21,675 nucleotides of DNA from Clostridiales bacterium. Its GTDB lineage: Bacteria > Bacillota_A > Clostridia > Saccharofermentanales > Saccharofermentanaceae. Of this stretch, positions 6,570 through 12,825 are shown piece after piece. Positions within the stretch are counted from its first letter, which is position 1. Every line of letters begins with the position of its first letter. The position numbers and the translations under genes were made by a program. The stretch spans positions 1 through 21,675 of the forward strand of contig JAILHZ010000123.1 of the NCBI GenBank assembly GCA_024695545.1. The letters are read 5' to 3'. The notes beneath the pieces were generated by a model that made no database searches, was not told the origin of the DNA, and worked only from the letters and a program-made list of their open reading frames with translations.

Positions 6570-9358
6570 TCGAGCAAAAGACCCTGGAAAAGAAAGCAGG
6601 GCGTAGCATAGACAGCCGCCCGATACTGGCGTTCTTCCTGACCATGTTCGCCATGGTGGTGGTATTCTCCGTCAACATGATCGTTCCTTTCGGATCGAGA
6701 AATGTTCTGACTTCCGACCTGGCCGCGCAGTACGGCCCGTATCTGATCGGCCTGAAGCAGCAGCTTACTTCCGGACAGTCACTCTTCTATTCCCGCAGCC
6801 TCGGCATCGGCGCGAATACGATGGGTGTCTTCGGATACTATCTTTCCAGCCCGATCAATCTGGTGGCGCTGATCTTCCCGACATCCATGATCCAGGAGAT
6901 GGTCACACTGATCATCATCCTCAAACTCGCGTTTGCCGGTGCTTTTATGACGTGGCTTCTTGACCGGAAGTTCAAATCAGAAGATAAGATGTCGATCCTT
7001 TTCGGCATGATGTATCCTCTGTGCTCCTTCGTCATCATCTTCATGTTCAACATCATGTGGCTCGACGGTATCGCACTCCTGCCGCTCCTGATCCTTCTCA
7101 CCGAGAAGTTCATCGACAGAAGAAAGACCTGGCCGGTACTGACGCTCCTTCTTCTGATGCTCTTCGTTTCCGGCTATTACATGGCCTACATGGTCGGCGC
7201 GTTCTCGTTCATCTACCTGCTTGCCATCATGGGATATAAGGGTAAGTTCAAGAAGGAGAACGAGAAAGAGGGCCTCGCGACGGTGGGACTTTTCATCCTC
7301 TCGGCGGTCACCGCGGCGATGATGAGCGCATGCATACTCCTGCCGGCAGGCTTAAATACGATCGGCAATCCGGACTATAACGTCAACGATACCGGCATCA
7401 CTATGCAGCCGCAGTTCAAGCTCCTGTCCATCGTGGACCAGCTTACGGAGAAGAAGGTCGGCAATCTCGCCAACAACCTTCCGTACATCTTCTGCGGCAT
7501 CGCGGCGCTTTTCCTGTGCATCCTGTTCTTCATCAACCCGAAGATCAAGAAGAACCTCAAGATCGCCATCGGCGTGGCTTTCGGCTTCGGCATCCTGTGC
7601 TTCCATTTCTCGCCGGTCAACCTGGCATGGCACCTCTTCGATGATCCGAACTGGTTCAATTACAGATATTCCTACCTGTTCTCCTTCGTGATGATCCTGG
7701 TGGCATATTACTCATACCTCAATATGCATCTGGCGCTCAAAAAGCACTTCTTCATCACGCTCGGCATTGTTGTCGGCATGGCGGTCTTCTCGCAGAGCTT
7801 CGGACAGATGTCGAAGGAAGACAGTACGTTCTTTGCGACGATCCTTTTCGCGGTCCTGATCTGCATCCTCCTTTACGGAAAGACGCTGGAGAAATGGCCG
7901 GATATGATCTCGAACATTAAGCGCCTGGGCACGGCATTCCTGGCAATTGTTATTGTGATCGAGATCGTGATCTTCAACCCAAGATGCTTCATGCCGGAAG
8001 TCTATGCAGGTATGCAGGACGCACCGAATTTCAGAAGTATGCTCTCGGACATCGATACGCTCTCCGGCAAGATCGAGGATGACGACTGGTTCAGAACCGA
8101 TCTTCACCAGACCTGGCACTACCTGATCTGCGATAACAACCTCCCGTTCTATACAGGAAAAGAGGGAATGAGTATCTTTGCTTCGATGGCCAACAAGAAG
8201 ACCAACCGCTTCCTCAAGCAGCTGGGCTATAACTCGAACTACAATTACTTCTCTCTGCAGCATGACAATGAGATCCTGCCTTCCGACTCTATTCTCGGCG
8301 TCCGTTACATCATCACGGAAGACGAGAATATGAATGAACTCCAGAAGACCGCGAAGGTCGGTGACTTCTACCTCTACAGAAATGACTACGCTCTTTCGGC
8401 GGCGTTCCTGGCAGAAGCGGATGCCGGTGCTTTTGACGGATACGCACTGGAGAAGGATGAAGATAAGAAAGATTATTTCGACTTCCAGGAGAAGTGGATC
8501 AGCTCCCTTTCCGGTAAAGACGCTTCGGATATCTACGAAACATGGACTCCGACATGGGAAGTCCTGAACGGCCAGCAGACCGATATCCCGCCGGAAGAAA
8601 GCATCATGGCGGCGGATACGCTCGAGAATACCCTGAACCTCGAGAAGAAGAACTTAAAGGCGGAATCTCTCCGTTTCTATCTCCGCAATAATGACAAAGC
8701 ACCGATGGTGCTGCGGACGGTCTTCAAGGCGGACCGTGACGGTGCGGTCTACTTCTCGATCCCGTTTATGCATCTGCAGTGCAGAGGAGATATCTACATC
8801 AACGGCGAGCAGGTCTATAAGCTGGATTCCAGTTCTTTCTACAGCCGTATCTTCGATCTGGGATACTTCAAGAAAGGCGATGAGATCACTCTGGAGATCC
8901 GCTCGAACACGGATGTCTACGGATCCTTCGCACCGATCCTGGCATACATGAATCCGGAGGCGATGGCACCGCAGAAGGAGGCACTGTCCCAGGGTACGAA
9001 GAGTATCGTTGTCGAGAACGGCCACTACGAGATCGAGACGGAATCGGACGCTGATAAGCTGCTGGTGATCACTGCTCCGTATGAGGATGGCTGGAAGGCT
9101 TATGTGGATGGTCAGGAAGTATGCATCGAGGCATATCAGGATGCGCTCCTGAGTATCCCGCTTACGGCAGGATCCCATAAGATCGAACTTTGTTTCACGC
9201 CGCCCGGATGGAAGGCGGGACTTCTGGCAAGTGCTGCGGGAGTTGTGCTTTTCGCCGTGGTATCGGTGGTTCTCGTAAAGAAGAAAAAAGAATCTGCAGT
9301 TACTGTTTCTGCAGAAGCGGATAATAGTCAATCGAATACTGAGGAGGAGAAAAAATGA
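6566..9358 (+). CDS. yfhO: YfhO-family membrane glycosyltransferase-like protein, copy 3
   Basis: The protein has 930 residues and is closest to copy 2. Its outside loop reads SDLAAQYGP with Asp51. The polytopic half has FAGAFMTWLL, FNIMWLDG, SGYYMAYMVG and DDPNWFNYRYSYLFSF. The soluble outer domain contains PYEDGW...DGQ and FTPPGWK just before the final helix. It differs from the other copies in a longer cytoplasmic tail after that helix, about 28 residues rich in Lys, Glu, Ser and Asn. The start is TTG, overlapping copy 2; the stop TGA overlaps the ATG of the downstream mutase (ATGA). Role inferred from the family: outward-facing transfer of a sugar from a polyprenyl carrier to an envelope polymer. 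Confidence 0.9.
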   Translation: MIEQKTLEKKAGRSIDSRPILAFFLTMFAMVVVFSVNMIVPFGSRNVLTSDLAAQYGPYLIGLKQQLTSGQSLFYSRSLGIGANTMGVFGYYLSSPINLVALIFPTSMIQEMVTLIIILKLAFAGAFMTWLLDRKFKSEDKMSILFGMMYPLCSFVIIFMFNIMWLDGIALLPLLILLTEKFIDRRKTWPVLTLLLLMLFVSGYYMAYMVGAFSFIYLLAIMGYKGKFKKENEKEGLATVGLFILSAVTAAMMSACILLPAGLNTIGNPDYNVNDTGITMQPQFKLLSIVDQLTEKKVGNLANNLPYIFCGIAALFLCILFFINPKIKKNLKIAIGVAFGFGILCFHFSPVNLAWHLFDDPNWFNYRYSYLFSFVMILVAYYSYLNMHLALKKHFFITLGIVVGMAVFSQSFGQMSKEDSTFFATILFAVLICILLYGKTLEKWPDMISNIKRLGTAFLAIVIVIEIVIFNPRCFMPEVYAGMQDAPNFRSMLSDIDTLSGKIEDDDWFRTDLHQTWHYLICDNNLPFYTGKEGMSIFASMANKKTNRFLKQLGYNSNYNYFSLQHDNEILPSDSILGVRYIITEDENMNELQKTAKVGDFYLYRNDYALSAAFLAEADAGAFDGYALEKDEDKKDYFDFQEKWISSLSGKDASDIYETWTPTWEVLNGQQTDIPPEESIMAADTLENTLNLEKKNLKAESLRFYLRNNDKAPMVLRTVFKADRDGAVYFSIPFMHLQCRGDIYINGEQVYKLDSSSFYSRIFDLGYFKKGDEITLEIRSNTDVYGSFAPILAYMNPEAMAPQKEALSQGTKSIVVENGHYEIETESDADKLLVITAPYEDGWKAYVDGQEVCIEAYQDALLSIPLTAGSHKIELCFTPPGWKAGLLASAAGVVLFAVVSVVLVKKKKESAVTVSAEADNSQSNTEEEKK

Positions 9359-11139
9359 ACGTAGAAGAATTGTACAAGTTTTGGAGTGAAGACCCGTACT
9401 TTGATGAAGAAACCAGAGCAGAGCTTCTGGCAATCAAGGACGATAAGAAGGAGATCGAGGAGAGATTCTACAGAGATCTCGAGTTCGGCACAGCCGGCCT
9501 TCGCGGTGTGCTGGGTGCAGGAATCAACCGTATGAATATGTATGTGGTAGCGAAGGCTTCCACAGGACTCGGAAAATTCATCGTGAGTGAAGGCGAAGAT
9601 GCCATGAAGCGCGGTGTAGTTATTTCTTATGACTCGCGTCACTTCTCTCCGGAGTTCGCGGAGATCACCGCAAGAACACTGACATCCATGGGCATCCGCG
9701 TATTCCTTTCGGATGAGCTCCGTCCGGTACCGATGCTCTCATACTCGGTCCGCTGGCACAAGGCATTTGCCGGTGTTATGATCACCGCGAGCCACAACCC
9801 GTCGAAGTATAACGGATATAAGGTATACGGAGAAGACGGCGGTCAGGTTCCGCCGGAGGCTGCATCGAAGATCCTTTCCTTCATCGAGGGCATCGAGGAT
9901 ATCAGAACGATTAAGCCGGATACTCTTGAGGAAGCAAAGGCCAAGGGACTTCTTACATACTGGGGAGAAGAAGTCGATGAGGCATATACGGATATGCTCG
10001 ATAAGCTCGTCATCGACCGTCAGGCGATTCTCAACCAGAAGGATATGTCCATCGTTTACACACCTCTCCACGGTTCCGGTAATAAGCCGGTACGCCGCAT
10101 CTTAAAGAAGATCGGCCTGGAGAATGTCCATATCGTAAAAGAACAGGAGCTCCCGGATGGAAGCTTCCCGACTGTAGAAGTTCCGAACCCGGAGAATCCG
10201 GCGGCTCTGACCATGGCGATCGATCTTGCAAAGAAGGTCGATGCGGATCTGGTCATCGGCACCGACCCGGACAGCGACCGTATCGGCATTGCCGTACGTA
10301 CAAACGTGGACGGCAAGGACACCTATGTACCGTTCTCCGGTAACCAGGTAGGACTTATGCTCCTCGACTATATCCTCGATTCCAAGAAGAGTGCAGGCAC
10401 ACTGCCGGAAGGTTCTTTTGCCGTAACGACCATCGTATCGAGCAAGCTCGCCGGTGCGATCTGCAAGTACTATGGTGTTGAGCTTCAGGAAGTTCTCACC
10501 GGATTTAAGTTCATCGGTGAGAGGATCAAGCTCGACGATGAGTTCGGTTCTAAGCACTTCCAGTTCGGTTTCGAGGAAAGCTACGGCTATCTCGCAGGTC
10601 TTGATGTACGTGATAAGGATGCTGTCGTCGGTGCGATGCTGATCGCCGGCATGTATGCGCAGTCCAGAGAGCGCGGCCAGTCTCTGGTCGACCGTCTGGA
10701 GAACATCTACCAGCGCTTCGGTTACGGCTTTGAAGAGACCGTATCGATCACACTCGAGGGCAAGGAAGGCATCGAGAAGATCGCCGGTGCGATGAAGTCT
10801 CTGCGTGCCGACCTTCTTTCCTGTAAGAACAAGTCGGAAGCCCAGGCTCTCCTCGGCGGAGCTCCGGTCGTTGCGGTACGTGACTATCAGGCTTCCAAGC
10901 GTTATGTATTTACGGATGACGGTATTACCGAAGAGAAGATCGATCTTCCGGTATCCAACGTTCTTCTTTACGAACTCGGCGGTGACAAGGGTCTCGACTG
11001 GGCGTGCGCACGTCCGTCCGGAACTGAGCCGAAGCTGAAGATCTATTTTGGAATCTATGCTAACACGAAGGAAGATTCCCGTGCCCGTCTGGAGGATACC
11101 AAGGCGAAGGTTTCCGGTGCGGTAAAAGCGAAGCTTTGA
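9355..11139 (+). CDS. pgcA: Phosphoglucomutase/phosphomannomutase (alpha-D-phosphohexomutase), PgcA-like
   Basis: The protein has 594 residues, usual for the PgcA-type branch. The four signature loops are all intact: the phosphoserine loop TASHNPSKYNGYK (Ser146), the metal loop DPDSDR (Asp304, Asp306, Asp308), the sugar loop GFEESYGY (405-412) and the phosphate loop RPSGTEPK (553-560). It interconverts hexose 6- and 1-phosphates; glucose-1-phosphate feeds UDP-glucose and so envelope glycans. The ATG overlaps the stop of the third YfhO gene (ATGA) with GAGGAG just before it, so it is the last gene of the operon, which fits a precursor-supply role for the upstream transferases. Glucose or mannose preference cannot be decided from these motifs alone. 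Confidence 0.95.
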   Translation: MNVEELYKFWSEDPYFDEETRAELLAIKDDKKEIEERFYRDLEFGTAGLRGVLGAGINRMNMYVVAKASTGLGKFIVSEGEDAMKRGVVISYDSRHFSPEFAEITARTLTSMGIRVFLSDELRPVPMLSYSVRWHKAFAGVMITASHNPSKYNGYKVYGEDGGQVPPEAASKILSFIEGIEDIRTIKPDTLEEAKAKGLLTYWGEEVDEAYTDMLDKLVIDRQAILNQKDMSIVYTPLHGSGNKPVRRILKKIGLENVHIVKEQELPDGSFPTVEVPNPENPAALTMAIDLAKKVDADLVIGTDPDSDRIGIAVRTNVDGKDTYVPFSGNQVGLMLLDYILDSKKSAGTLPEGSFAVTTIVSSKLAGAICKYYGVELQEVLTGFKFIGERIKLDDEFGSKHFQFGFEESYGYLAGLDVRDKDAVVGAMLIAGMYAQSRERGQSLVDRLENIYQRFGYGFEETVSITLEGKEGIEKIAGAMKSLRADLLSCKNKSEAQALLGGAPVVAVRDYQASKRYVFTDDGITEEKIDLPVSNVLLYELGGDKGLDWACARPSGTEPKLKIYFGIYANTKEDSRARLEDTKAKVSGAVKAKL

Positions 11140-11168
11140 TGCTCTAAGTAATAAATTGTTAACAAAAA

Positions 11169-11206
11169 AAGGCGTCTCCGATGAAAATGATCAGAGGCGC
11201 CTTCTT
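11169..11206 (+). terminator. Intrinsic terminator of the yfhO-pgcA operon
   Basis: A stem of 14 paired positions (one C-A mismatch, one G-T) begins AAGGCGTCTC at 11169 and closes with GAGGCGCCTT at 11194-11203, with a 7-nt loop. It is followed by CTTT and preceded by an A-run, so it could work in both directions. Confidence 0.85.
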
Positions 11207-11253
11207 TCGCAAATACGGCAAAATCAAGGCGATTTCCACTTCGTGAATTAAAA

Positions 11254-11292
11254 TTGTGACGGAAATGTGAAGAACTTCGCAATTTCTCACAA
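11254..11292. other. Imperfect hairpin upstream of the 119-residue gene
   Basis: TTGTGA (11254-11259) pairs with TCACAA (11287-11292), then GAAAT with ATTTC, then GAA with TTC around a GAAC loop. This makes about 14 pairs with a 2-nt bulge and a small internal loop. No T-run follows on the plus strand. It may be operator-like or incidental. Confidence 0.35.
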
Positions 11293-11322
11293 AAACTTCA
11301 TATTTCGCCCCTCAAATGCTCT

Positions 11323-11350
11323 TTTTTCAAGGCGGAAAACCTTGTATACT
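11323..11350 (+). promoter_or_regulatory. Candidate promoter of the 119-residue gene
   Basis: TATACT (11345-11350) is a good -10 element, 32 nt before the ATG at 11383. The -35 is weak: TTTTTC at 11323-11328, with a 16-nt spacer. The predicted transcript would start near 11357, just before the ribosome site at 11366. Confidence 0.5.
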
Positions 11351-11382
11351 CGGGGTGATTTCTTGAAGGAGGAACATGTGAT

Positions 11383-11742
11383 ATGACGGCAAATGAGTGT
11401 CTGGTCAAGTTTAACTCGATCAAAGAGTGCCTCTCCGATGTACTGTGGATGTATTTTGAGATCCAGTCCGCGGACAACGAGCAGGTCGTACTTGTAGGAA
11501 AACCCGATGAGTTTGCAGATCCGATCCTGAAGATCGTCTTTGTGCAGCCGTTCATGATTTCATGCCCGATGCGCTTCTCTTATGAGGGTGGCGATTTCAT
11601 CGGTCTGGCACCGCAGGAAGAATTCTATCAGATGAATGAGAGATATCACTTTGGTCAGGGATATCACATCTTTAAGATCAAGGTCGAGAACAAGAGATTC
11701 TTCATCATCGCAAAGTCCATGCACGTTGCAATCTCGGATTGA
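11383..11742 (+). CDS. Hypothetical protein, 119 residues
   Basis: I do not recognise this protein. It is acidic to neutral and probably cytoplasmic, with no signal peptide or membrane helix. It alternates hydrophobic and polar residues in short stretches (VVLVG, ILKIVFVQPF, FFIIAKSM) that suggest a small alpha/beta or mostly beta fold. The coding call rests on a full AAGGAGG at 11366-11372, 10 nt before the ATG, a plausible -10 upstream, a third-position bias like its neighbours, and a frame open end to end between a terminator and a convergent gene. An ATG at 11376 is out of frame and stops at once. It is apparently a single-gene transcript. Confidence 0.75.
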   Translation: MTANECLVKFNSIKECLSDVLWMYFEIQSADNEQVVLVGKPDEFADPILKIVFVQPFMISCPMRFSYEGGDFIGLAPQEEFYQMNERYHFGQGYHIFKIKVENKRFFIIAKSMHVAISD

Positions 11743-11787
11743 TCCGGCAAGTCCGCCACACACGGGGAAAGAAACAAATAAGAAAGC

Positions 11788-12582
11788 TCAAAGAAGATGG
11801 CGGATCGCGAAAGCGACTCCGTCATCTTTGCAATTACGGGTAATGATCGAAGCCTTTGATTTTGCCTCTTCAGTGGCATTTCCCATAGCGATGCCCACGG
11901 CACCGCAGGTGAACATGCTGACATCGTTGTCATTGTCACCGAAGCAGTAAACATCCGAAAGAGGAACATTGAGATGCTCTGCGAGCGCAACAACGGCATT
12001 ACCTTTCGTGGAACCTTTCGCCATGATGTCGATGACACTGCTCATGGAGGCGGTCACTTCCAGATTTTCCTTCTCGGAAAGCACCTGTGTCAGGGCATCG
12101 GTAGGTGAATATACCAGAACCTTCGTAAGACGGGAAGGGGTTACGGACAGGTCCTTCTCGTTGAGCGGGATCAGAGGTGCTCTGATCTCTTCGCGGACGG
12201 AGGCGTTGTAGTTGTTAAAGAAGGCCATATGTGTACTTCCCCGGCGGTAGAAGATGCCGTCGATGCCGTAGGCGACGAAGTCAAAGCCTTCACGGATGAG
12301 AGTTCTTAAGAGTTCAGAGACCGTTTCGCCCGGAAAACTTGTCTCATAGACCGCGCGGTCAGCTCTGTAATCATATACCTGAGCACCGTTGCTGGTAATT
12401 ACCGGAACGGAGATCGCCATATCCTCGACGAATTTCCTTACGACGTGAAACGACCGTCCCGTGGCGATGGAAAAACCTGTCGAAGCAGGAAGTTCCCGGA
12501 TCGTCTCCATCGTATATTCGGAGATCTGTCCGCCGGGTGGAAGAAGCGTATTATCGATATCGCAGATGATCAAGCGTTTCAC
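11788..12582 (-). CDS. Cof-type HAD-superfamily phosphatase (IIB subfamily)
   Basis: The protein has 264 residues, the usual Cof/YidA length. All HAD motifs are present: I, CDIDNT with nucleophile Asp8 and acid/base Asp10; II, IATGRS (Thr41); III, Lys193 in GSTKGNAV; IV, FGDNDNDVSMF (Asp216, Asp220), followed by the family ending AVGIAMGNA. The cap domain lies at about 85-185. Such enzymes remove phosphate from sugar phosphates, nucleotides or cofactors such as FMN; the substrate is not predictable here. The start is GTG at 12582, with AGGAGG at 12595-12600, a rather long 12-nt spacing, and no better start nearby. It is transcribed towards the 119-residue gene. Confidence 0.93.
   Translation of the reverse strand: MKRLIICDIDNTLLPPGGQISEYTMETIRELPASTGFSIATGRSFHVVRKFVEDMAISVPVITSNGAQVYDYRADRAVYETSFPGETVSELLRTLIREGFDFVAYGIDGIFYRRGSTHMAFFNNYNASVREEIRAPLIPLNEKDLSVTPSRLTKVLVYSPTDALTQVLSEKENLEVTASMSSVIDIMAKGSTKGNAVVALAEHLNVPLSDVYCFGDNDNDVSMFTCGAVGIAMGNATEEAKSKASIITRNCKDDGVAFAIRHLL
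11794..11828. terminator. Hairpin at the 3' ends of two convergent genes, inside the phosphatase coding end
   Basis: AAGATG (11794-11799) pairs with CATCTT (11823-11828). The stem continues through G-T, CGGA/TCCG and TCGC/GCGA, with a single bulged base, to a GAAA loop closed by C-G: about 15 pairs. On the minus strand the stem ends three bases before the stop codon and a T-rich stretch follows. On the plus strand only TTTG follows, so termination would be weaker in that direction. Confidence 0.6.
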
Positions 12583-12633
12583 TTGGGAAAACGACCTCCT
12601 GACAGTGCTTTTAAAGAGGTAAAACCAAAAGTA

Positions 12634-12662
12634 ATAGTAACATGATTTGTTTGATTTTTGAA
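12634..12662 (-). promoter_or_regulatory. Promoter of the Cof-type phosphatase
   Basis: On the minus strand TTCAAA (12657-12662) and TACTAT (12634-12639) are separated by exactly 17 nt, and TG one base before the -10 makes it an extended element (TGTTACTAT). The predicted start lies about 45 nt before the GTG. Confidence 0.7.
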
Positions 12663-12756
12663 ATCAGCGGAAAATGTTAAAGAGAAACTGCCAGATATTA
12701 CAAAAAATTCAATAAAAAAGTGAGGAATTTGTAAGGTATAAAAACACGTTTTTCTC

Positions 12757-12785
12757 TTGAAAGCACGGCTGTCCTATAGTAATCT
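12757..12785 (+). promoter_or_regulatory. Candidate promoter of the first VanW-domain gene
   Basis: TTGAAA (12757-12762), 17 nt, TAATCT (12780-12785). The -10 is poor; TATAGT at 12775-12780 is an alternative with a weak -35. The second VanW gene also has TTGAAA at the same spacing, which supports this reading and argues against using that TTG as a start codon. Confidence 0.45.
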
Positions 12786-12825
12786 TTTACATGGTGAAGT
12801 AGTTTTTTATAAGAGGCGTCAGTTA

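Larger units (their letters stand above)
1079..9358 (+). repeat. Tandem triplication of yfhO genes
   Basis: Three collinear full-length homologues of 921, 915 and 930 residues lie head to tail. DNA identity survives in patches: the same 20 bases, encoding FAGAFM, occur at 1451-1470, 4188-4207 and 6932-6951. Copies 2 and 3 share an unbroken 29-nt stretch (4422-4450 and 7166-7194). By protein comparison copies 2 and 3 are clearly closer to each other than either is to copy 1. Confidence 0.9.

Noticed and set aside
12757..12825. N-terminal extension of the first VanW gene from TTG 12757
   Set aside because: It has no ribosome site before it; the extension would place ~23 extra residues before the basic membrane-anchor start, and TTGAAA there is better read as a -35 element.
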